From NCBI GenBank assembly GCA_022578605.1, contig MU394089.1, positions 186,001 to 250,000 on the forward strand: a DNA stretch of 64,000 bases, read 5' to 3'. Positions within the stretch are counted from its first letter, which is position 1. Every line of letters starts with the position of its first letter. Under the pieces are notes generated by a model, which saw nothing but the letters and a program-made list of their open reading frames with translations, was not told where the DNA came from and made no database searches. Positions 53,791-64,000 of this stretch are shown here, piece after piece. The position numbers and the translations under genes were made by a program. Origin of the DNA: Camillea tinctor (lineage: Eukaryota; Ascomycota; Sordariomycetes; Xylariales; Xylariaceae).

Positions 53791-56700
53791 ATGGATCGTC
53801 TACGAGTTGATCCCGGGGGGTTTCAGATCCCTGGGATGCCCCCTCCCCAATTGATGAATCAGCCGCCGCAAATATTCGGAGCCTACACCCACGATGGCCT
53901 CCCAGTACTACCGCCCGAGCTGGCCGCTCAAATGGCATTCGATCCGTCTGCGCTACTCGACGATGCAAATGAAGCGAAAAGGAGGAGAATTGCGCGGGTG
54001 AGCAATCCGAGAAGAGCAAAGGAGAAAAAGAGAAAAACTCGAGCTCCGTTGCTCCGTTGCTCCGTCGTATCCGAATACTGATTGCAATTGCAGGCGTGCG
54101 ACATGTGCCGAAAGAAGAAAATAAAATGCGACGGGAAGCTGCCGGCTTGCACGCATTGCATTAATTACAAAACCGACTGTGTTTTTACACAAGTTGAGAA
54201 GAAGAGAAGTCCGCCGAAGGGGTATGATGGCTCTCCCTTGCTAGAATCTGTTCAGTCTCAAACTCCAGCTAATACGAATCATCTACAGGGCTAAGTATAT
54301 TGAGGGACTCGAGAATCGTCTAGGGCGCATGGAAAGCCTGCTTAGACTAGCTGGTGAGTTCTGAAGTCATGACGAGGGGTGTGGCTTGTGTTAGCTGCTC
54401 CGATCATATGATGTCTTGGAAGCCCTCATATGGCGTGTGGTATATGGCATGTAGCTGACGTAGAGTAATGAAGGCCTCCTTGGAGAAGACGACGAATCCA
54501 CCGATCTAGCGACCCTAGAAAGACGCCTTGCTGAAAAGAATGAGCAGTCCAGACGGGCGTCTACGGGCGTCTCATCAAGTCCCACGTCGCCGTCGCAAGC
54601 CACACCAGGGCAGAGCGATTCTGGTGCTCAAGGCTCATCGGCTTCCTCAGACTTAACTAAGGATAGTTCTCCTCAGCCCGAAGGGAAGAAAAATGAAGAA
54701 GTCTCGGCTTTGTCGGAGATGATGTGTTCTCTAGTAACAAATACATCCGGAGAGACGAGATATATCGGTATGGCGCGTGCCTTGGTTTTTTACTTCTCTA
54801 TCTCTAACATATCTCAGGATCATCATCCGGCTTCTCCATCTTCTCACCAAAAGGTATCCAGTGGGTGAATGACCGGACAGGAGACACCTCCTTTCAGCGG
54901 ATGATCTCGGACGTTTCCCTCGACGATCATAAATGGCATGCTTGGAAACCTGAGATCTTCGCTGATCTCTTCCATCGGCCCATCTTCCGCCCGTTGCCGC
55001 CTAAGCCCGAAGCGCTATCTTTACTAAGAGACTTTTTCGAGAACTTCAACTGCATGTTTCCGCTGTTCCATCAACCGACCTTCATGCATCTCCTCGAGAG
55101 ACAGTATTCCTCTGATCCGTATGAAGGCTCCGGCTGGTGGGCTAGTTTGAACTGTGTCTTTGCCATCGCTCACCGTCTCCGTGTCATGAGCAACCTCGTG
55201 CCTCAGGAGGAAGATGAGAAGGCCTGGGCATACATGAAGAATGCTATAGGCGTCTTCCCCGAACTGACCATGCGGAATACCGACCTACTCAGTGTACAGG
55301 CTTTGCTAGGCATGGCTCTATTTATGCAAGGAACACCTAACCCTCAGCCATCGTCCCTACTCATTGCAGCTGCCATTCGGTTATCGCATAGCATCGGATT
55401 GCACAAGCGAGGGAGTGGGTTCAACCTAAATCCCCAGGAGATTGAGCAAAGAAAACGGGTGTTCTGGATCGCGTACATGCTAGATAAGGACCTATGTCTT
55501 CGCTCCGGTCGACCGGCGGCGCAGGACGACGACGATATGAACGTTGAGCTTCCAGATGCTGACCCAGCAGATCATATTGGTAACATCCCCCTTGCTAATG
55601 GAAAGGGCAAGATGAATCTCTTCCGGGTGATGTGCGAGTTGGCAGTGATAGAGAGCAAAGTTTACAAGAGACTTTATTCAACAAAAGCTACGAAGCTGTC
55701 GGACGGTGAACTATTGCAAACAATCAGCGACCTAGACAAGGAACTCGAAACCTGGAAAGATAACATCGACATTGACTACCGCCCAGAACACGAAATCAAC
55801 GCCTCTCACACGCCTCTAATCCTACACATTGCCATGCTTCACTTCTCCTACTATAATACTCTCACCACTATCCATCGAATGTCCGTCCACCACGGCTACT
55901 GGACAAGCCGTTTGTCGAATTATGCGATACAGGGGCTGAACGCGAAACCTTTGAACCCGAGAGTGTTCTCTTCAGCCGCTCTCTGTGCATCTGCTGCGAG
56001 AGCTACTATTTCCCTACTCAAGTACATCCCGCAAGGCGACTTTTCGTGTGTTTGGTGAGTACCAAGAATCAGATTTAGGATTGGGAGGATGTCTTGACGA
56101 GATTGCTAACTAAATAATAGGATGATCCTTTACTTCCCAGTTTCTGCCCTCGTCACTCTATTCGGAAATATCCTGCAGAACCCGAATGACCCACGAGCAA
56201 GATCAGATACCAAACTGATGAACCTAGTGGTCACATTCCTTTCGACCCTCGGACAGGAAGCGGAGACCGGAGGTGTCCACCGCATGCTCAGCGTATGCTC
56301 AGAATTTGAGAGGATCGCCAAGAGGGTCATCGACAAGGCGGAAAAGGACTCTTCCTCGCGGAGAAAGCGGAAGGGCCCCGAACTCGCTAAGCAGAATAAC
56401 AACAATAGCAACCACAACCACAACTCGCATCATCACCCATCACCATCTCAGCGATCAACGCCACGGCCCAACTCCTCAGCCTCGGCGGCCCCATCACCGA
56501 GCTACGCCAACACCCCCGGCGCAGCCCAGCTATCACCCAAATTCAACGGGGAGCAGAACCGGCAGAACAACGCGGCGGCGGCGGCAGCAGCGGCATCGGC
56601 AGGGGGCTACAGCCCGATGAGCACGGCGAACTCGTCGACGGGCTCGGCGCCGCGGGGCACGCCCGGCGGGTGGCCGTCGCAGGAGTTCGACGGGAGCATG

Positions 56701-56925
56701 TCCATGTCGGACCTGGGGGGCTCGTTTTCGGAGCTCACGGGCTTCGGGCAGCCGATCCAGATCCCGAACCTGTCGGGCGACGACGGCGGCGCGTTCAACC
56801 AGCCCCCCATGCCGCAGGATCTCTGGCAGCTGCCCATGTCGTTCGACTGGGACCTCGGCGACTTTAGTGCCGCCGGGAGCGGCATGTATACGGGCTTTGA
56901 TACGTCTTCGCAGATGCAGGGGTAA
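53791..56925 (+). CDS. Zn(II)2Cys6 transcription factor with fungal-specific middle homology region
   Basis: Six exons: 53791-53997, 54094-54221, 54289-54353, 54474-54767, 54818-56054 and 56121-56925, giving 911 aa. The zinc cluster starts at the exon 2 boundary: Cys71, 74, 81, 88, 91 and 98 (CX2CX6CX6CX2CX6C), preceded by a basic RRRIAR. A linker KKRSPPKG and dimerisation helix [20 protein letters not shown] follow, then a Ser-rich spacer. A long fungal transcription-factor domain runs from about 230 to 700; it includes [32 protein letters not shown] and [20 protein letters not shown]. The C-terminus is disordered: Asn/His run, Ala run, then Gly/Pro/acidic residues ending near [15 protein letters not shown], a plausible activation domain. 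It is nuclear; target genes are unknown and I do not recognise a named orthologue. Introns are 96, 67, 120, 50 and 66 nt; the third uses an AAG acceptor. Confidence 0.9.
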
Positions 56926-57460
56926 ATATTTTGGGGCTGAGACTCGAGAATGTGTTTATTATATGGGATCTATTATTATGGGGTTTTTTGGTTTCCTTTT
57001 CCCTGTCTATTTGCTAGTAACATCATGGGTCAAAGGGAGAATGAGGGAGAAAAGGAGGTTACTAGGTAAATTGGGTCAATTACGTTTTTTGGGAGGTTTT
57101 GTTTTGCTTGTCTTTTTCACGATCTTGCCTCAACTCTCATATCAATCTATGTTCCTGTTTCCTTTTTTTCTTTTTTACTCTTTTACGTTTACTAGGTAAC
57201 CCAAGTTGTGTGTTTCTCACTGCTGGTATGAAGATAGGGGAGGAAGGGTTTACTGGGATTATCAACGGAACAAAGAATTCCTCTCAATCCTCTCACCCAA
57301 AAATGAACAAAAAGATGGGGTCCGGAAGATCAAGGTAGATATATGAATCCGGAACCAAAGCAAATAAGTGAGGGTCGAAGGGAGGATAGAAAAAGTGTGC
57401 ATCTTATATGATAAATGAGCGGGCATTATCATCATTAATGATAGCGTTGAAATGAGGAAA

Positions 57461-57487
57461 TTTATTTATTGATTTATTTATTTATTC
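57461..57487. repeat. TTTA tetranucleotide microsatellite
   Basis: Imperfect run of TTTA units interrupted once by TTGA. Intergenic. Confidence 0.8.
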
Positions 57488-57925
57488 AGGGTATATCTAC
57501 TTATTTTTATTTTTATATTTTTGTATTTTTTATTGTCTTTTTTCTTCCAAATATAAATTCCCCTATCCTTTGGCAACATATTATAATCTCGAACTTTACC
57601 TTTACTTTTTGAGTTTTTAGTATACTGCTAGTTACTTGTTTAGCTCATGTATTGTAAGCAGGTAACAAATCGCCGGTTTCCCCGGGTATCGCCGGAACAT
57701 CACGTGTAGTAGGGCCATCTGCGGTACAGAATGAAGTACGTACCTACGTAGACACCTAACGTAGCACCTTAACCCCTCTAGGGTTTAGTGTCTCGGCGGG
57801 TCGGCGGCAGCTTTCTCTCTCTCTCATCAATCATCATCACCTGCAACCTTCAATGACTGACTCTTCCAAACCAACACTACCAATCCTCAACCCACCTCAT
57901 AGCACAGCCATTCTGTGCTTTGAGG

Positions 57926-57933
57926 CTATATAG
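57926..57933 (+). promoter_or_regulatory. TATA-like element upstream of AFG3
   Basis: CTATATAG lies about 145 bases before the AFG3 start codon. Position fits a fungal core promoter but is not proven. Confidence 0.3.
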
Positions 57934-58077
57934 TGTGGTGTTTTTTTCATATACTCGTCTGCATATCACTCATGAGATAGCACGGTCCGACCCAATTACT
58001 TTTGTTACCTGGTCTCCCTTCAACCCCTCCCCTCCGCCCTGTCCGGCCTATACCAGGGCTCTCTCTTTTTGCTCGGC

Positions 58078-60948
58078 ATGTCGACTGTACTGCGACGATC
58101 GGCCGGCCTTGTGCGCATTGCTGGTTACTCGCTCAGCAACAGCAACACTGCACGCGCAACTCTACGGACATCGCGGCTCCTACGCACCACCTCGTCTGCC
58201 GCATGGGTCACCCAGCGCCCTCGATGCTACTCCGCTGACTCGAAACCCCCGAGCCGCCAGCCGAAAAATAATAATGAGGGAGATAAGAAGAAGCCGGCCG
58301 GTTCCAAAACTCCCCAGTCAGAACCCCAAGTAAAGAACTCTGCCTCTCCGGGTCCTGCTGGAGACAATGCGCCCCCGAAAGAAAGTAACAGTAACGACTC
58401 TGAGCCTAGGGACCGGTTTCCTCTCCCGGACGGTTGGGTCTATGTCAGTGACGAGCAATATGAGGCTCTGCGCAGGGCTACGTCGATGATTCCTGCCTTC
58501 TTTTCCGTCCGAGACCAAAAAGTCCTCGAGGCGATAAGACGGACAGGCGTTCCCAAAGAGATGATTGAACTTGTAGAGAAGAGCAAGAAGGGTGAAGCAC
58601 CCGGGCTCGGTGATGTGGGCAAGCTCATGAAATCCGTCAATGCCCTTTCGAAAAGGATATCGGATTTAGACACGAAGAAAGATATTATGGGAGGTCCCCA
58701 AAACCCGCCGTCGTCGAAGCAATCCAAAAGCTATCAAGAGGCATCTTCCGAGCAGCGTCAGAACGAGAATAGGGGCCAGCGGGGTGGTCAACAAGGTTCT
58801 AAGAGGGGCGACACCAAATTCGAGTCCAACAACTTCAATTCAAATAAGCCACCGTTCTCATACTCCGATAATAACCCCTTTAAGGGAAATGACTGGATCA
58901 CTACCGTCATTGGCTCAGTCATCGCTTACTGGATTTACAACTCTATCTTCGAGGAGGGCGGCCGCGAAATCACCTGGCAAGAGTTGAGGAAAAACTTCTT
59001 GGACAGGGGTCTTGTGGAAAAGATGGTCGTCATGGGCCACATGGTCCGCGTTGAACTCAATCGCGAAGCCACTCAGTCTGTATATCCGGATTCTGCTGCT
59101 GTTCGTCCTGGTTTCTATTACTACTTCTCTATCGCCTCCATCGACGCATTTGAGCGACGTCTGGACGAAGCCCAGAACGAGCTTCAAATCCCTAGCTCCG
59201 ATAGGATACCGGTAAGTTACGCTGGAGACAGTAGTTTCAAGCAACTGCTATTTGCCTTTGGGCCCACACTTCTACTTGTCGGTCTGCTCCTCTACGCTAG
59301 CCGCCGTGGACCTGGCGGTGCCGGTGGCTCCAATGGCATCTTCGGCTTCGGTAAGAGTAAAGCCAAACGCTTTAGTCACGAGACAGCCATCAAGGTAAAA
59401 TTCGCCGATGTCGCTGGCCTGGATGAAGCGAAGCAAGAAATTATGGAATTCGTGAGCTTCTTGAAGAAGCCAGACAAGTTTCAGAGGCTAGGCGCCAAGA
59501 TTCCCCGCGGTGCTATCCTCGCCGGGCCGCCTGGAACAGGTAAGACTTTACTTGCAAAGGCCACCGCCGGTGAATCCGGCGTGCCGTTCTTCAGTGTTAG
59601 CGGTTCGGAATTCGTCGAAATGTTCGTAGGTGTCGGTGCTTCGAGAGTGCGGGATCTCTTTGCTACGGCGCGACGGAACGCCCCCTGCATCATCTTCATC
59701 GATGAAATCGATGCCATTGGTAGATCACGTGCTGAAGGGCAACGATTTGGGGGCAATGACGAGCGTGAAGCAACTCTCAACCAGATCCTCACAGAGATGG
59801 ACGGTTTCAATACGAGCGAACAAATAGTGGTTCTGGCCGGCACAAACAGAGTTGATATTCTAGATAAGGCACTGATGCGACCTGGTCGTTTCGACCGGCA
59901 CATTAACATCGACGCTCCCACGATGGCAGGTCGACAGGATATCTTCAAGGTGTACCTAAAGAAGATCGTGACAAATGAGGAGCATGAGTATTTGAGCGGT
60001 CGACTCGCATCATTGACTCCAGGATTTGCTGGTGCTGATATTGCGAACTGTGTCAACGAAGCCGCACTTATTGGTACGTATTCCTATAGATGTCTTAAGA
60101 CCCCCTTATTTCTCTGCTAATAGGTTATAGCTGCGAGGAACAATGCCCCCTCGGTCACATTAGAGCACTTTGAACAAGCTATAGAGCGCGTTATTGGCGG
60201 GCTCGAACGCAAGTCACTTGTTCTGAACCCTGAAGAGAAGAAGACTGTTGCATACCACGAAGCCGGTCACGCCATCTGTGGTTGGTACTTCCGGTATGCC
60301 GACCCACTCTTGAAGGTGTCCATTATCCCTCGAGGAAAGGGTCTAGGATATGCACAGTATTTACCTGGCGACGCCTATCTTATGACATATAACCAGTTAA
60401 TGGATCGGATGGCTATGACGTTGGGAGGCCGCATCTCAGAGGAGATTCACTTCCCTACAGTAACAACAGGAGCTAGCGATGACTTCTCTAAGGTGACCCA
60501 GATGGCCACGGCCATGGTCACCCAATGGGGCATGTCAGACAAGGTCGGGCCTCTTTATTTCCAGAATGACGACACCAAAATACATAAGCCCTTCTCAGAA
60601 ACAACGGGACAAGCTATCGACGCGGAGGTCAAGCGCATAGTAGAGCAAGCGTACAAGCAATGCAAGGATCTACTGGTCGAGAAAAAGAAGGAAATTGGAA
60701 TAATCGCGGAAGAGCTATTAAGGAAAGAGATGCTCGTCCGGGATGATATGGTTCGTCTTCTAGGTCCTAGACCATTCAATGACCGGGAAGACTTCAACAA
60801 GTACTTTGGTGGTGAAGCTCGTCCCGGTCCTACTCCAGATCCCAAGGGACCTCTCACGCCACCGCCGACGCCAGAACTTCCTGATACTCCTGGGCCACCG
60901 CCTAGTCCGGCGATATTCAAGGAGCTCGATAGCAAGGACACTAGGTAA
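58078..60948 (+). CDS. AFG3: Mitochondrial m-AAA protease subunit AFG3
   Basis: Exons 58078-60073 and 60131-60948 give 937 aa; the 57-nt intron (GTACGT/TAG) splits [14 protein letters not shown]. It is an inner-membrane ATP-dependent zinc protease that degrades misfolded membrane proteins and processes matrix proteins. Order: Arg-rich presequence with a likely cleavage at RCYSA (49-53), disordered Lys/Ser linker, membrane segments at ~271-291 and ~388-408, AAA module with Walker A GPPGTGKT (483-490), Walker B IIFIDEID (DE 542-543) and the second-region [20 protein letters not shown], then the zinc motif HEAGH (708-712). The block [14 protein letters not shown] and the end [18 protein letters not shown] point to AFG3 rather than YTA12. 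A proline-rich tail of about 40 residues follows the family core. The ATG at 58078 starts the presequence. Confidence 0.96.
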
Positions 60949-63232
60949 CCAGGGCGATGATTTTAGGGTTCTTTGTATTAAAGGCTACAGGAGTAGAACC
61001 CATGATTTCGCTTTGATAGGGTCTCGAGGGCGTTCATGTCATATAATGACTAATCTGATGCTCTCAACTCATCCCGCATGCGTCAATCCCCTATTTAAAG
61101 CCTGTATAAAATAAGGAAAGAAAGAAGAAAAAAGCTCCCAAGGCAACTCTTCATCATGACATACTATGTAAACTTCCATTGTATACTATTGCAATAAGTA
61201 ATTGATAGAAACCAAAAAGAATACTCGATCGCAGGGTAGAGATCCGAAGTTCGTTTTCTTCGGATGCCTTGAGCGCGGTTAGTTGCTTTACAATGGCTAC
61301 TCATATGATGCACTTATCTCTGTTACTTCCTTAGTACATGCCTTCAACCGTAACCCAGGAGGTGAGTAAGTGTCCCGCTACCCCCTTTTCCCCCGGCCAC
61401 CATACATAACCCTCGAATCCCGGCCCACCCATGTATTTCCCATGTCACGTTCGATTCGATCCGAGCCCAAAAAAATTCTGCCCGGGCAGTTCAGATCCAT
61501 CCTTTCCAAGTTCCACACCATGTGCTTGGCGTCAGATTTAGCGTCATCCTGTTTGTGGAGAAATGGATCGTCATGTTGTATGTGTGTGGGTGGGTGGTGT
61601 GGGCAAGGGAGACGATAAAAGGTACGAACGTATCGGCTCTTACTAATGTTACCTTTCTGTCTTTTTTTTTTTTGACTCAGCCAGTTAACCTAGACCGGAC
61701 GTACATCCCGGGATATCACCCTTCCACGGCATAAGTCAATGGGGCCGGTGTACCTGTTTTGGGTCTATAGACACCTGTGAGAATATGGGGCTTACAATAC
61801 CATAGGTTACATATGATGCTATACTAGAATTTTGTAGGGGATAAAAGAAGAAGAAAAAAACCGCCACCCCACACGACAACCATAAATGCCGCTATACAGA
61901 CGTTAGGCACACATACGGATAGGTTCCCCATGTAGGAGAGATGCTTCTTTACTACGGTAGCTCTGCAGTAGCCTTTATTCTCGTTAACTCTGGTTCTTCA
62001 ATGACGTTGATGGCAACGATGGCGATGACCCACCCCTTGTCTGTCCCTAAAGGGAAGAGAGGGGGGGGGGGAAGACGCAAGGTTTTCCTATTTTGTGGGG
62101 AGAGGGGAAAAGGGGTTTCGCTCGAAACGAACACATGGGAAATTTTAGTTACACTACAGAAGCACGTCAAAAAAAAAAAAAAGAGACTAGGTCATGTATG
62201 TATGTACCTGGGTAAGGTTCTAAATCTTGGTTCATTGGTGAAGAAGAGGGACCCGGTGAGCATATGGAAGGGGACCGGGGACCGGGCATCAACGCGGGAT
62301 GATTTTCGATCCATGACATGACACTAGCGGTGACTTCAGTTTTTTTTTTCCCTTCTTCCTTTCTTCCACTCAATGAGGGATGATGGGAGCTTTCACTTGG
62401 CGTTCTCTCTAAGGCAATGGTATTTTCGGTTCGGCTCCGAGATTCAAACGTGTTTCTGTCGTTTTCCCTTTCTCAATTTGCATAGGCCGGCTGTATAGGT
62501 TGCTATCCACCGTCTAGATGGATACGAAGAGGAAGGGTAGTGTGCTTGGAAGCCATAGGTTATCTCCTCCACACACCGCCTGGACCGGGGCATCGGCGCG
62601 CCGATCTAACCCGTATATATACGGTCTCGGGCACTTGTTTTGTCTTGGTATAAATATATATGTGAAATGCCTTCCCGCTGAGCTAGTCTAGCCGAAATTT
62701 TGTTCTTGAGTTGCTGTTAGTGGCTTTAACTCTTGACTAGTCACTATTATAGACTTCTTGCCATCCCTTGGAAATCCAAAAATCGAAAACTAAAGGGAAG
62801 GGTGGCTATTATAACACACCCGTCCATGTCCGTGGGATCTGGGAGAATATGATTTGCTTCTTATAAAGAGACAAACATATTTACCAATCGCCTTCTCTTG
62901 CGAGAGGACTAACCTAGTTGACTGCACTAGTCCCTATCGTCTTCATTCACATCTTTTCTCTTATACCCCCCTCCCTTTTCCTCTTCCCTGGGATCTCGAC
63001 ATCTTCGGACCCTTCCCCTAGATCGTAGACGGAGGGTTTGCGCGTTCCATTAGCTCGCCGCAGCTTCCACAGAGAAACTCAAACACTAATTTTGTAGCTT
63101 CTGATTTCCCGTTTCTTTTCTTATTTGATAACGCAGGAGCAAAGAGCAAAAGCGGTCTAGTTAACGACAATTGTGGTTTCCGGCCATACCGGCGGTTTTT
63201 GCTACGCTCAGAGGCAGTGCCCGCTAGCAGAG
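60949..63232. other. Intergenic between AFG3 and BOR1
   Basis: No gene recognised. It contains a G-run (62062-62073), A-runs (near 62168) and a short duplication of GGGGACC near 62271-62284. The last few hundred bases are the likely BOR1 promoter and leader. Confidence 0.45.
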
Positions 63233-64000
63233 ATGACTGAGGCCGGGCTTGAGAACAGAGCCCAGAGTAGCTCGGACGCTCCGCCATCACCGTCGAGGAG
63301 GAAGGACATGCCACATAATGGGACGACGCAGCAGAACGATGCCGGTGAGAACGGCGGAAACGGTGGCGTTACGAGACATGACTCTAGGGTTAGCGTGGCA
63401 AGAAGCTCAAGAAGAGGTCACGACAGATGGTGGAAAATCCACCTATTCCGGGGCATGGTAAACGACGTCCGGCGGCGAGCCCCGTATTACTGGAGCGATT
63501 GGCGTGATGCTTGGGATTATCGCGTTGTGCCGAGTACGGTGTACATGTACTTTGCTAAGTATGAATATTGAACCCCTTTTTCTTTATTTCTAATCCTCAC
63601 TTGGGATCCTAAAGATTGTTGTTGCTATATATGACACTGTTATTAGTTAGCTTCACAGGCCTTTTCCCCCTTCCCTCCTTTGATCTTATATAAGGGATAT
63701 AAGGGATATATGAAAAGGACCCACTGACTGAGTGCCACTATAGTATCATGCCCGCCTTAGCGTTCAGTCTTGATATGTTCACCAAAACAAACATGCAATA
63801 TGGTGTCAACGAGGTGCTCCTGGCGTCTGTCCTCGGTGCCGTGGTATTTTCCATCCTGGCATGTCAGCCCCTGGTTATTGTCGGCGTCACGGGACCTATA
63901 ACGGTATTCAATTAGTAAGTCATATTTACCTATGCATGATTCAGGATTCCCCAGGCGAACTCACCATATTAAACCAGCACCGTCTATGATATTATGGTCC
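63233..64000 (+). CDS. BOR1: Anion/borate transporter (SLC4, BOR1 family), partial at the window edge
   Basis: Exons 63233-63558, 63744-63914 and 63978 onward; the gene runs off the right end. Introns are 185 and 63 nt, and the frame joins cleanly (YFAN-IMPALAFS and VFNY-TVYDIMV). BOR1 proteins export borate and belong to the bicarbonate transporter superfamily in the plasma membrane. The visible part has a hydrophilic N-terminus (~1-70), then FRGMVNDVRRRAPYYWSDW, DAWDYRVVPSTVYMYFAN, the first membrane segments (MPALAFSLDMFTKTNMQYGV, NEVLLASVLGAVVFSILACQ) and PLVIVGVTGPITVFNY, all signature sequence of the family. About 173 residues are present; the rest lies outside. An in-frame ATG at 63308 is a possible later start. 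Confidence 0.92.

Larger units (their letters stand above)
56926..58077. other. Intergenic / AFG3 promoter
   Basis: T-rich 3' flank, a TTTA microsatellite (57461-57487), a CACGTG E-box-like word at 57701-57706 and a TATA-like element at 57926-57933. A 53-codon stretch open upstream of the AFG3 ATG in another frame is not called. Confidence 0.5.

Noticed and set aside
61395..61425. B-box-like CCTCGAATCCCG
   Set aside because: No matching A box upstream and no cloverleaf; lies in C-rich DNA.
1..64000. CRISPR array, prokaryotic operon, viral or organellar insert, secondary-metabolite cluster
   Set aside because: No regularly spaced repeats, no PKS/NRPS/terpene or viral genes; intron-bearing fungal genes throughout.

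Overview
The window is nuclear DNA of a filamentous ascomycete (Pezizomycotina, most likely a Sordariomycete). The evidence is the gene set: two large Zn(II)2Cys6 transcription factors, a FarA/CTF1-type regulator, a secreted GH28 pectinase, and fungal-type HIS3, LOC1, PGA2, AFG3 and BOR1. Genes are monocistronic and carry short GT-AG introns (23 resolved here, 50-405 nt), with T-rich and TACCTA-rich intergenic DNA. I see no organellar, viral, prokaryotic or CRISPR sequence. Exon joins below were made by reading splice sites and checking phase by hand; every spliced frame closes.

Layout: 1.6-5.4 kb FarA/CTF1-like regulator (+); 9.9-12.8 kb Kar9/GAS2-like microtubule protein (+); 12.8-23.3 kb gene-poor, partly AT-rich stretch; 23.8-26.0 kb malic enzyme (+); 27.3-29.0 kb secreted GH28 enzyme (+); 29.9-32.8 kb large Ser/Arg-rich, Cys-rich protein of unknown function (-); 32.8-38.0 kb intergenic; 38.0-38.5 kb PGA2 (-), divergent from 39.2-39.7 kb CENP-S/MHF1 (+), a small three-exon gene; 41.2-42.1 kb MARVEL-type membrane protein (+); 43.8-44.6 kb HIS3 (-), divergent from 45.1-45.8 kb LOC1 (+); 48.8-50.8 kb Ser/Thr-rich single-pass surface protein (+); 53.8-56.9 kb second Zn2Cys6 factor (+); 58.1-60.9 kb AFG3 m-AAA protease (+); 63.2 kb to the right edge, BOR1-type anion/borate transporter (+, cut by the window end).

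The genes do not form a metabolic cluster. They are mostly housekeeping functions (mitochondrial quality control, malate metabolism, histidine synthesis, ribosome assembly, kinetochore/DNA repair, ER trafficking) interleaved with accessory genes (pectinase, surface protein, regulators). Two divergent pairs, PGA2/MHF1 and HIS3/LOC1, probably share promoter regions. I did not find an undescribed multi-gene system. The best leads are an EB1-binding-type SxIP motif in the GAR-domain protein, a duplicated splice donor in CENP-S predicting a 3-residue isoform switch, a GH28 enzyme with altered active-site motifs, an uncharacterised Cys-rich fungal protein, a surface protein with no visible signal peptide, and sharply bounded GC-rich blocks inside several genes.
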